Shown: one piece after another, positions 47,577 through 59,464 of the stretch
Numbering within the stretch: position 1 is the stretch's first letter
Layout: each line of letters begins with the position of its first letter
Assembly: GCA_910574455.1 (NCBI GenBank)
Contig: CAJSYZ010000002.1
Location: forward strand, 5,357,671 to 5,421,670
Direction: 5' to 3'
Length of the DNA stretch: 64,000 bases
Source: Trichaptum fuscoviolaceum
Taxonomy: Eukaryota > Basidiomycota > Agaricomycetes > Hymenochaetales > Trichaptaceae
Notes under the pieces: model-generated
The model's input: the letters and a program-made list of their open reading frames with translations, nothing else
Databases searched by the model: none
What the model was told of the DNA's origin: nothing
Program-made: the position numbers and the translations under genes

Positions 47577-50062
47577 ATGGTGCTGCCAGTGGGAGATGCA
47601 TTTCCTGTCGTTCAGACTAACGCAAGTGTCTCAAATTTTTTGAGAGACGCGGTCAACCAGGTGAGCACAACCGTGACGCTCCACTGCCTATCAACGAGAA
47701 TGACTGATTTAACTTCCGTATCTCAACCCACAGTTCTCGGATAACAGAAAGGATTTTTACGCGATTGTGCCCGATCTGAAAACTGAAACGGACGAGCTCG
47801 TAGAACTGCGTAAACTCCATACTGGGGATCATGTAACTGAACTAGACAAACGCTTGGAAGGCTTAGTTTTGTGCGACTCCCTGTCGATATGTACGCATTC
47901 TTCTTCTGACCGTTCATGGCATTCATGCCAACAATCAGGATCTACGAAGCGATCTACATTGAGCTTGAGGCTCTTCTTCCAAGCGAATTTCGAAATGGGG
48001 AAAGAATGTCTACTACAATGCGAACTACGTCAAGGCGAAATTTAGAAAGCAGCGTGAACGAGTACGTGACGCACAGGATAAATTCGTGGTACGTTATTCT
48101 TGTTATCGCTGTTCCGTCCCGATGTTGAATTCTGTCGTAGGCGAAGAGCAACATGAATATAGCGTTGGAAATGAGGGACATGAATGAAAAAAAACCGAGA
48201 AGCTCCAAATGGATCTTAGATCGCAAGCTACAAGGACGCTGAGAGTAATGCAGATCAAGCAATGAAGATCTTCGGTGTCGATCAGATGACAAAGGAGCAG
48301 AGAAAAGTAGCTCTCCACAAAACGACCCTCGTACGTTACCTCTGATATGTATCTACCTTGACATGGTCTCAACCGAAAACTTGAAGAGGAACAGCTCTTC
48401 CTCGTTCGACTTAAGACACGAACTCTCAAAACGGCAATAGATTCCGGTGCACCCACTTTGTACAACAAGCCATCCACCGCGACGACACAGGTCTACAAAC
48501 CGGATATTCACGATCCATTCTATTACGTTCTCAAGGACCCGTCCGCTGCTTGGCGACCACAGGACGCTTTAATTGAAGCTGTCGAACTGTTGGATATCCT
48601 GCAGGATCCTGCTTCCATACTGGCCACGCCAGCAATCATCTTGTTCATCAGAGCAAATTGTTTATCGGATCTTTACTTCCCCTTGGTTTAAGGAATGAAG
48701 CGTTGCAGCTCTCCATGATAGTGCACGACATTGTACACTCCCTTTGGAAGAGTTATCCCGAGTTCTACCGGGTTCACCTTGCGGTGTCCCTGGATACTCT
48801 ACTGCTTTGCCGCGGTGGTATGGGTTAATTGGACGGCGCGCTTGCTGCGAGCAAGGTTGGCGTGGCGATATGTAGAGATTTGGTTAAGACGGATCCAGCT
48901 TTTCTCTGCGCCGTAATTGCCAGTACATGTTCTCTGAACAATTTTTCCGTTCAACTCCGTGCCTTGAGGAGGATGGAGGAGGCGCTCGTAGCTAACGAGG
49001 AAGCGGTGGAAATTTACAGAGTACTGGCCAACACGAACAGCGAGGCCTTCAACCCTGACCTTGCGAGTTCTTTAAACAATCTTTCCATTCGGCGGAGGAG
49101 CGAAGATGCGCTCGTTGCTATTGAGGAAACGGTGGAAAAATTGAAGAGTACTGGCCACCGCGAACAGCAAGGCCTTCAACTCTCACCTTGCAATATCTTT
49201 GGCCAATCTGACCATTCGGCTCAATGAGCTAGGGAGGAGTGTGGAGGCGCTCGTTGCTAGTCAGAAAGCAGTGGAGATACGCAAAGTATTGGCCAGGACG
49301 ACCAGCGAGGCCTTCGACACTCTCCTTGCGAGACCTCTGAGCACTCTGTTGAATCGGCTCGGTGAATCAGGGAGGCTAGAGGAGGCGCTTGTCGCTAGTC
49401 GGAAAGCGGTGGCGATTTACAAGTCTTTGGACAAGACGAATAGCGAGGCTTTCAACCATGAGCTTGCAATGTCTTTGATAAGTCTGTCCACTTTTCTCGA
49501 CGCCTTAGGGAGGAGGGAGAAGGTGCTTGTAGCTTATGAGGAAGTGGTGGAGATATACAAGACACTGGCATTGGCCACAACAAACGATGAGGCCTTCAAC
49601 CCCGACCTTGCGGGTTCTCTGAACAATCTGTCCAATTTTCTCAGTGGCTTAGGGAGGAGGGAGGAGGCGACCGTTGCCAGCGAGAAAGCAGTGGATATCT
49701 ATATAACATTGGCCATGACGAATAGCAAGGCCTTCAACTCTGATCTTGCAAGGTCTCTACACAATCTGTCCTGTCATCTTAGGGATGCAGGAGATAACGA
49801 AGGCGCGCTAGCTGCAATCAAAGATTCAGTTAGTATCTATAGACATCTTTTTCGACAAGACCCGGTTTACTTCCAGCCCCTTCTCGCTGAGGCTATTAGC
49901 ACTCTCAATTTCTATCTTGAGATAGATGAGAGGATGAAGGATGCTCGTTTAGTTGAGGATGAGGCTGGGCAGCTTCCTAGTTTTGTTGACGTTGGTATTC
50001 AACTCAGTGTTAGTAACACACTATTTTATTTATTGATCATTTTTACTTGCATTCATCTATGA
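47577..50062 (+). pseudogene. Gene D: helical-bundle + TPR pseudogene
   Basis: All parts of the family are traceable: MVLPVGDAFPVVQTNASVSN, RKDFYAIVPDLKTETDELVE, YEAIYIELEALLP, KIFGVDQMTKEQRKVALHK, ALIEAVELLDILQDP and about nine TPR units. The gene is broken many times. There is a deletion with frameshift after ELEALLP (about 47976), a frameshift near 48190 and a small deletion near 48680 in the SLxxLGL motif. A TAA replaces CAA at 48826-48828, and there is a further frameshift near 49140. Its last 850 bp (49199-50062) remain open. Its 3' flank resembles that of gene F (TTTGTTGACGTTGGTAT). Confidence 0.85.
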
Positions 50063-50741
50063 TACCTTTTACTATTAGCAGATGTTTAGGCGCACTTGTA
50101 TCTTCAACATGGATTATTCGATCGCGCTTAATATTGGATTATAGTACATACCTGTATCGATAGCAATTGCTGTATAATTCTGGTAAATGACTGGTGTAAG
50201 AAATGTATAGTTGCAAGAATTTCAATGGTGACGAACGAAGGAGAATGATTTATTATATAGAGTAGACTATGGAGGCCCGGGGTCGAAGCGATTGCCCTCC
50301 ACTTGAACTTGACACCAAACACCAAATTCTTCGAGTCACTGGCACACGGGCCGCCAGCCTCTCTTCACTTCGAAGTTCGGGCTGTAAGTACGCGCGTGGC
50401 ATTCCTCTCCCTCGTACTACATACGACCATTACTTGCGTTAGACTCTCGGGAAGCTGTGAGGACAACGGTTGTCGTTGATGGTGAGAGTCTCTCGCCTGA
50501 AAGGAGAACGGAAGGATGTATCCCGGACACAATACATCCCAGTTTATACTTCAATCATTCCCTGGGAGGATCAACGTTCACGAATATTCCATCAGCAAGA
50601 ATACTGATGGGTCCTAGTTCTAAGAGATGCCAGCGGCAATTTGGTATGGATACTCACCGACTTTCCATCCACCCCTTTCATTTTGCCAGCACCCACAGAT
50701 CGCCGTGCTACCATACTTGCGGCTTATGAAGGACTTCAGTC
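50063..50741. other. Intergenic, gene E promoter
   Basis: About 680 bp with one 90-codon plus frame (50457-50729) that shows nothing recognisable. It should carry the gene E promoter. Confidence 0.4.
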
Positions 50742-53700
50742 ATGAGTGACTCGTTGACTATCGTCGGAAGGGTTAGAAAGGCTTGTCACACTTTTGAGTC
50801 TTCCATTGAGCTCGTGAGCAGTTCCCTTTAACATTCGACAGAACACAATTACTAATGTTGTTCATCAGCTCCCTGAGAGCCAGAAAGTTATCTGTGTGCT
50901 CTCCCGTGAGCTTATCAATGAGACCAACGACTTCACGAATCTACGAAAACCTTACACCGGCAAGCATGTGCATGAACTGAACAAATTTTTGGAGGGTGTA
51001 ATTAAGTGCGTTACACATATCACATACATACGGTCTGATTATCTTACAATTTTCTTGTGCGTAAAGGGGATTCGATGCAATTCGCTCTGATATCCAGGCT
51101 CTCATCCCAAAGCAGGTCAAGAGCCCTCTTGACCGTGCACTCAAATGGGGCAAGGGTCTCTATACTGCGGACTCTGTCAAAAAAAAGATATCATATCTAC
51201 TCGATCAAGTCCGCGACGCCCAGCGGAAGTTCTTGGTTCGTGATTGATTGAAACACACCCGTAAATTCCTAACACTTCAACTAGGCGAAGAATGCTGCTC
51301 TCACGACGCTGAATGTCAAGGACATACAAAGCTGCGCGTCACAAATGAAAGTGGACATTAGCATCTTGGTTCAAACAGCTGGGAATGACGCGAACGGAGC
51401 GAAGAAGGTCTTTGGCATCGATCAAATGTCGACCACGGAAAGAAAGGCGGCACTCCGCAAGACTACACTTGTAAGTTTTCGCGGCCTCTCCGTGACAAAG
51501 GCTTACGAGGTGTATCACATAGGACATCGCTATTACCATGAATGAAGAACAGCTCTTCCTCTTGGAGATGAAGAAACGCACCTTAATTGCGACATTGGAT
51601 TTGGATCTCCAAGAACTAAAGAAAGGGGTGGCTGATGAAGCCAAGCAGGAGCATGGAGAAAAGCCGCAAGATCTATTTCGTGACGCTGCAAGTGACCCTC
51701 ATAGAACATGGCGAAGGCAAGACGCTCTGATAGAAACCGTAGCCTTGTTGGACATCTTGCGTTCACCTGAATCTTTATCGGCCACGCCTGCGATTGTCTT
51801 GCTCGTCAGAGCTGACCGCATATGTCGGTCCTTGCATTCGCTTGGTCTGCAGAAAGAAGCCTTTCAACTTTGCCTGATATCGCATGAAGCCATACGAGAC
51901 CTTTCGCAGAGCAATCCCGAGTTCTACTATGGGTACCTTGCTGACTCTGTGATAACTTTCCTGGCGTGCTTTGGGATCGGAAAGTCATTGGACCTTGCTA
52001 CGAGCGAAACGTTGGTGAAGACATATAGGGTCTTGGCCCAGGTGAAGCCGATCAGCTTTACCAAGATCCTTGCGAACTCTCTTAAGAATCTCTCTACTTG
52101 TCTCAGTATTGCAGGAAGGAATATCGATGCACTCGCAGCAATCCAGGAATCGGTGGCGACGTATCGGGTTCTGGCCAAAGCTGACCCGGGTCAGTTTTCC
52201 CAAGCCCTTGCGACGAGTCTGATCGTCCTGTACCAATGTCTCAGTAACACAGGGAAGAGGGAGGACGCAGTGTCAGCAATGGAGGAAACGGTGGATATAT
52301 ATCGCACTCTGGCCGAGACGGACGCAGACAAGTTTATGCCTGACCTTGCGATGTCCCTACATAATCTCTCTTGTGCTCTGGGTGCCGTCGAAAGGAGGGA
52401 TGAGGCGCTCGTTGCAATCCACGAAGCGGTTGGGATTCGAAGGGTGTTGACTGAGACGAACCCAGACACAATAAAGCCGAAGCTTGTGTTGTCGCTGAAC
52501 CAATTGGCCAGTTGCCTCCGTGACATAGGAAAAGGGCAGGAAGCTCTCGTTGTGAGTCAGGAAGCAGTGGAGATAAGCCGAGGTACAGTCACGACGGACG
52601 CAGATAGGAGTTCCCCGGAACTTGCAAAATCTCTGGATGATTTGTCAGTCTACCTCGATGGTGTGGGGAAGCAGGAAGACGCTCTGGCCACAAGTCAGGA
52701 GTCGGTGAAGGCGTATCGAGAACTGGCGAAGGAAAATCCGGGCGAATATCTCTCTCACCTTGGAAGGTCTTTGGCTAACCTATCGGCACACCTAATCGGC
52801 TTGAAAAGGTACGAGGAAGCGCTCATTGCGAACCAGGAAGCGGTGGAGATATTTCGTGCGCTGGCTGAGGCGAACAGCAATGAATTTTCCTTACGACTTG
52901 CGTCTTCTCTCAATAAGCTGTGTCTTTGCCTTAACAATCTGGGAAAGAACAATGATGCTTTCATTGCGATCAAGGAGGCGGTGGAAATTCAAAGATCGCT
53001 ATCTAAGGTGGCTCCTAATGTGTACGACTCTCAACTCTTGATGTCACTGACGAATATGGCCAATCGCCTTCGAGATGTAGGAGAAATTGCTGAAGCTATC
53101 GCTGTGAGCCAGGAAGCTGTGGGGATAGGCAGAGCACTGGCGAAGACGAACGCAGATGTCTTCTCCCCCGAACTTGCGAAATCCCTTGAAGCTCTGTTCG
53201 ATTGCCTCGATGCCTCAGGACGGGTCGGCGAGGCCCTCACTATAATCCAAGAAGTGGTGGATATTCGTAGAGCAAACGTGAAAAAGTCTCCGGGCACAGT
53301 AGCCCTAATTGCATCTTTAACCAAATCTCTGACCAATCTGGCTAAGTGTCAACGAGACCTGGGAAATAGGGATGAAAGTTTGGCCGCAACGCAGGGCGCA
53401 GTGGAAAACGTGCGTACATTAGCTACGACGAGCCCGGACGTGTTTTCCCCAGTTCTTGTGACCTATCTGATAACGCTGTGCGATGACTTGAAGGGCGTTG
53501 GGAATAAGGAGGGAGCGCTCGCTGCAATCCAAGAAGCGACGGAAGTCTGTAGAACACTGTCTCAAACGAATTCAAACAGAGACGCACTTCTTGCAGCGTC
53601 TTTGATCACGCTATACACATGTCTCGGTGATGCAGGTAAGAGGGCGGGGCATATGTTGATTAATGTGCTTCAGGAGATTGTGGAGACTAATCGCGCGCTG

Positions 53701-54939
53701 GCAAAGACCAACCCAGACCTAGCGAGGCCAATCCTTGCAGGTTCTTTGAGTAACCTATCTGATCACCTCAGACGTGTAGGAAAGAGGAGGGAAGCTCTTG
53801 CCGTGAACCAGGAGGGAGTAGAAATCTACAGAGCGCTGGTGTCAACGAACCCAAAAAAGCACAAATCGGGCCTCGCTTCAGGTCTCCATAATCTATCTGT
53901 ACATCTTGGGGTTGTGGGGAGGAGGAAGGAAGCTGTCGTTGCAATCCAGGAATCGGTCGAGATCAGACGAGAATTGTCCAATCCGGAGGCAGATGAGCAT
54001 CAATCAACCCTCGCGAACAGTTTAAACTCGTTGGCTTACTGCCTCAAAGCTGTGGGCAAAAGGGAGGAAGCGCTCGTTGCCATTCAGGAAGCGGTGGAAA
54101 TCAATGGAGCCATGGCCGGTACGCAGACAGATGCATCCGACTTGGGCCTCGCATTTTCTCTGCACAATCTATCTGGGCACCTCAGAGCGCTGGGGAGAAA
54201 GGACGAAGCGGTCCTTGCGATCCAGGTATCGGTGGATATGAATCGAGTCTGGGTTGGGACGAACCCAGACTCATTCAACCTTCGCCTTGCGGACTCTCTG
54301 GGCGCACTGTCTTGTCTTCTCAGTGAAGTAGGTGATATCGAGGGAGCACTCGCTGCGAGCAGGGAAGCGCTGGGCATGTATCGTGTTCTGGTCGAGATGA
54401 GTGAGGAGGAGCACAGCCCAAACTTGGCAGACATCCTAAGGAACCTAGCCAAACAGCTCACGAAGGCCGGTAAACCATCAGAAGCCTTAGCCGCTGCGGA
54501 GGAGTCCGTGGAACTAACCAAGAAGCTTGCTGAAGACCTTCCGGAGGCCTTCAATGACGACCTTGCTACATACTTGAATACTCTGTCGCTTTGCCAGAAT
54601 GACATGGGCAAGAAATCGGAAGCGCTAGACTCGGCCAGCGAGGCGGTGAAAATCAATCGCGAGCTCGCAGAGTTGCTACCGGATGCTTTTAACCCGAATC
54701 TTGCAGAGTCGCTGCGGACATTGTCGATCTGTCTCAGAGACTCCGACAGACCTCAAGACGCTCTTGCCGCCATTGAGGAGTCCATAGCGATGTATAGACC
54801 ACTTTTCGGACAGTACCCTGACTTCTTTAGGCCACTTCTCGCCGATGCACTTGACGTTCTTAGCGACTGTCTTCGATCGGCCGGGAGGATGGAAGAAGCT
54901 GGTGAAGCCGAGGCAGAGGCTCGCGACATTCGAAATTAG
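50742..54939 (+). CDS. Gene E: helical-bundle + giant TPR array, intact
   Basis: Largest intact member, roughly 1,300 residues with the family's four introns. N-terminal domain: MSDSLTIVGRVRKACHTFES, SRELINETNDFTNLRKPYTG, KWGKGLYTADSVKKKISYL and KKVFGIDQMSTTERKAALRK. The last exon (from about 51523) runs without a stop to 54939. It encodes WRRQDALIETVALLDILRSP, HSLGLQKEAFQLCLISHEAI and about twenty-two 46-residue TPR units, ending AEARDIRN. Its units are more diverged from each other than those of gene C, so this array is older. No nucleotide-binding or catalytic domain is visible. The ATG at 50742 matches the exon-1 pattern of A and B. It is convergent with the oxygenase gene. Confidence 0.85.
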
Positions 54940-55589
54940 CCAATTTGCGTTCGTGGGTCATTCAAATATTCGGGTAGATGGGCCATCTTTACAACGTTCT
55001 TGTGACTAGTATAGCAAAATGCATATGTACGTAGCTTTCCTCCATCATGATTATACATTCGTATATCTTCTGTTTGCACTCAGAAAGTTGTAGCAAATCT
55101 CTTGAGTCCACATTACACGTAGATAACCAGCTTCGTTAGAATAGTCACTCAGGCTCAGGATTTTCTTCTCATCAAGATGAATGTCAATGTCACCTAACAG
55201 TTTCTAGAGCTGATTGCTTCAAGTTGATGTTGCAGTGCAAGACAGACAACCCTGGCATCGGTACGAGCTTACTAGAGATGAAAAGATATGAATAGACCGC
55301 TGAGCTGCAAGTTCTAGACTCGTAGCCAGTCGCAATTTACCTTTGAGGTTGGGAGGTTGGGTTACATTCACATGTAACTACTGGTCACGAGTCTATGCAA
55401 GTTCAAGTTGCAGCCTTTCAGGCGGACTGTAATCTTAGTCTGTCAGTGGCGTCAAGAGATATTGTAGACAGCAGCAACAATAAAGATGATGTGAATTGAA
55501 GACAGATTAATATACAAATGCAAGCAAGTAAACATAAGTTTTGAAAAAAGAAAAAACGATGACGAAAATAGATGGGTTCATAACAACGT
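54940..55589. other. Convergent 3' region, gene E / oxygenase
   Basis: 650 bp between two stop codons. No gene, repeat or RNA supported. Confidence 0.5.
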
Positions 55590-58500
55590 TCAGGCGTCAT
55601 ACTGCAAAACACAACCCAGTCAGCAAAAAAAGCATCACGACGACGACAGAAAACAATCGGCGCAGAACTTACAGCAACAATGAGCGACCCCGGCCACGGG
55701 CTCCAGTTGCCCGTGCTCGTCACATACATCTTGTTGTCCGTCCCGAGCTTATTGAGGTTGAAGCTCGCGCACGTGCCAGCGGGGTTCGGCGCACGGCGGA
55801 GCCCGGGCAGCGTGAAGATGATCTTGATGATCTCCGGGATCGTGTCCGCCGCGAAGTCGACGCCGGGGCAGTTGTGGAAGCCCGCGCCCTGCAGCTGGTA
55901 GCTGTCCTTCGGGCGCGTCGGGTCCACCGCCGTCGGGTTCGGGAAGTCGGCGGGCTGGATGGTGTAGAATTTGTTCATGAGTATCTTTGAGAGACGGAGG
56001 AGGGGAAGAGGAGAGGAGAGGGAAGACTCACGTTGAGGTGCGCGTTTTTGAAGCCCGCGAAGAGGATGTCGCCCTTCTTCACCTGCAGCGGCTGGAAGCC
56101 CGTCCCCTGGGGCACGACGTCGTCCTGCACCGCCACGCGGAACAGGCCGCCAAACTGCGGGTTCAACCGCATCGCCTCGCGCACATATCCCTTCAGCAGC
56201 TCCTTGCTCTTCGCGTCGTCGCGCTTGCAGACATTAATGAGCGCCGCGCGCTCCTGCGCCCGGTCGGCGCCAAGGTAGAAGTCCACGACCTGCGCGACGG
56301 CCTGTGCGTAGTTCACCGAGGACCCGACGGCGAGCCCGATCACGCACGCGACGAGGTCCCGCGTCGGGCGCCCCGAGGCGGCGAGGCGCTGCAGGAACTC
56401 GGAGCATTCCTTGGGCGGCGTCGGCCACACGGTCTCCTTGATGGTCGTGAAGAATCCCACGAGCGGGTTCTGTTCAAAGTGAGTTAGAGATATGTCCAAC
56501 AGACTATTGGGCCCAGAGAAATGGGGGTACATACGGATGCAGTGCGGGGCGCGGCTTCTGTGAGGCTTTGCTCGATGAGGCCGTTGATTATCTTCGAGAC
56601 GGCGAAAGCGCCGTCACGCAGCACCCAGCCGTGCTCTGGGTCGATGTTCTCGAACACGCAAGTAAAGAGGACGACGAACATGTCGTACACCTCCTGCTCC
56701 GTGAACAGGCCCTTCGGATTCGCGACCGTCTTCAGCGGGATACCACACTGTCAAAACAAGGAGAAAGCACTCAGTATACTTGTTGAGGATTCTATTGGTC
56801 GGAGATAAGGCACTCACGAGCTTGTCAGCGGCCCAGTGGACCGACACCAAGTTCACCACGTTCTTGATAATATCGACATACGTCCCAGGGACACCGTCAT
56901 AGGAGTAGCTGTATTGCTTCAGCATCGCGACCGTCTTCTCCTTGTACCACTGGATGGACTTATCAACCGCGTCTTTGTTCGGGAACAGCGCGTGCCACAC
57001 GAGCTGTTTGTCGGTCTCGTGCCTCTTGTAGTCATCGAACGTCAGCATGAACCCGTACCCGTCCGTGAGGAGCTCCATGTCGGCCTTGTACGTCTGGTTG
57101 AACTTCGTCGAGTCGTTGAAGACGTAGCGAATGCCCGTGAGCGTGTTGAGCACCTTCGGGATTGGCTGCGCCACCGGGCGCGCGAAGTCGTACTTGTCGA
57201 CGATCCCGAGCTTCGTGAGGTTCTGGTGGGTCACCTCGGGGATGAAGAACGGGAAGAGACCGTACACATTGTTCTATGAAAAAAAGTCGATTAAGAAGAA
57301 AAAATTAGACCAATATAAAAAAGAGAGCAAATTATTGAACTGACAGCAGGGTAGTGCCTCGGGAGGTGGCGCATGAGCAATTTGGGCAATGCAGCACCGA
57401 ACGCGCCGTTGTTGGGGTCGCGCACGCAGTCTTGGAACCCCCATGAAGTGAGGTTCGCGGGCGTAAAGTCGTGCGTGTAGTAGCGATCACCACGAACGAG
57501 GGCGATAGCATCAGCGAGAATGGCACGCGTCATCGTATATCTGTATCCTGATTAGCACATCCATGAAATCGTACAGGGAACGAGAAACTCACCCGCAGCA
57601 AATACCACTGCCAGGACCAAGCGCCATGCACTCCTCCGCCTGCAGACCGGGATAGAGCTCGAGGTTGTTGATGTGCCCGTACAGCTGGCGCGCAGCCTGC
57701 GCGATCTCCGGGTGGTCCTTGCCTGCCCACTCCTCGAACGAGTCAAACTGCTTCAAACCCAGGAACTTGCGGAACTCGTTCATCGAGCACACGCCCCAGC
57801 GGCGCGCCTGCTGCATGCCCATGATCTCGATAATTCTCAGCGCCGCCGGCGTGCCGCGCGCGCGGTACGCGCCCGCGACGTTCTCCGTCGCGTCCTGCAG
57901 GACCTTCGCGAGGTCGTCGTCGCTAAACGTGCCGTCCGCCTGGCGCTTGATCCCGCCGAACTCGCGCAGGCGCGGGTCCGGCTGCTGGCTCGAGAAGATC
58001 TGGCGCGCGGCGACCTTGAAGTCCGTGAGGTCGACCTGGTCGAGGGGCTTGCCCGACGCGGCGAAAATCTGCTTGAACTCGGCCTCGGTCCACGCGATGT
58101 CGTCCTTCGCGGTCGTCGCGTGCCAGCGGTAGAGGACGTTGAACTCGACGGAGCAGTGGTTGCCCTGCCCGCGCGCGACGGGCTCGCCGGACTGGTCCTT
58201 GATCGGGTCGAACGGGTTCATGGACCACGAGTTGCCGTCCCGCCCGAGACCCAGGAAGCCGGCGACGTAATCCCCGAAGATCAGCGCCATGAAATGTCCG
58301 CAGTTCACGAGGCGGGCTGTTTGGAAGATCTCCTCATCCTGCTGTGCACGTGCCTTGGGATCTTCTGGAGGAGGATCAGACCACCTCCCGCGTTCGTTGA
58401 TCTTCAAGAGCATGTTTGCGACATACTGTTAAGGTGTATCAGTACAGATTCTATGAGACATAAGGTGAGAATACCCACGTTGTGGTTCCTGCTGAAGATA

Positions 58501-59464
58501 ACGACCAAGGCACTCGCAGCGGGCGGGATGAATCCAAGACGGTCCTCGCTGTAGGTATCAGGGTAGAGCAAACCGCGACCTTGCTGCTTGTCCCGGACCT
58601 GGTCCTGAGTATCCTGGCTGAAGCCATAGAGCGGGGAAAGGTCGAGGTACGAGGTGGTATTGTTCTTCGTCCAGTCGACAGGATCGGTGCGGAAAAGCGA
58701 GTGTGTCACAATAGACGCGAAGGCAAAGGTCAACGAAGAGTTGCGACCCGGATGCGGTTGGAACTGAACGCATACATAATCAGATATAAAGTGTCAATTG
58801 AATGAAAGGCACCGAACACTCACATCGCGCGCTTTCAGGAGCGTATCGAACACAAGGCCTGGGTCGGGCAGAGCATTCGCAGGCAGGGGATGCTTGCCCT
58901 GGACACTCCTCGCGTACGACGAGCCTGCCTTGCCCAAGTCCGGGATGAGCGGGTTGTTCCCGCTTCCATCGGCGCTGCGCCATGCGTATTGATTGCCCAC
59001 AAACGTCGAGGGCGGGTGTGGCAGCGTGTCATACAGCGTCGTGATCGCCGCGTCGTTGAGCTTGTTTTGGAGGGAGCCCGCGGGGAGCTTGGTGATTGCA
59101 GAGAGCGCGGTGGTGAAGACACCCTTGCGGTCGTCGATGGCGTCGGGCGAGGACAGCACGTTCAGCACGCCCTCGATGGCCTTCGGGTCGGTGATGGGCG
59201 GTCCACGCGACGCGGCGGTTTGGACCTTGGAGATGAGCGAGTAGAGACGCGAGTGGCTGTCATCTTGGCCAGTCTCGCCTGCTGCAAGTGCCTGGTAGTC
59301 GTAGTGGCCATCGGGCGCGTTGGGCAGAGTGCGTGCAGAGAGATGAGCCAAGTCTGCGCCTTGCTGTATATTCAGGCAATTAGTTAGTAAGTTGGCGAGA
59401 AGGACATGAGACTGTTACGCACGACGAGCAGGCTTTGCGTGAGGTCGATCTTAGGCTGGGCCAT
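55590..59464 (-). CDS. Psi-producing oxygenase (fatty-acid dioxygenase/P450 fusion)
   Basis: Linoleate diol synthase-type fusion enzyme making hydroxylated oleic or linoleic acid oxylipins (psi factors) that steer sporulation in other fungi. The N-terminal haem peroxidase domain has the distal-His region ASIVTHSLFRTDPVDW, SYLDLSPLYGFSQDTQDQV and the catalytic Tyr/proximal His motif VLYRWHATTAKDD. The C-terminal P450 domain ends with the haem-thiolate loop YQLQGAGFHNCPGVDFA, whose Cys is intact, so isomerase activity is possible. The start at 59464 (MAQPKIDLTQSLL) leads into the first intron. The last intron gives the end SLIVAYDA with TGA at 55590. About 14 introns, GC-rich coding sequence, about 1,070 residues, as expected for PpoA/C-like proteins. 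Substrate and regiospecificity cannot be read. Confidence 0.92.
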
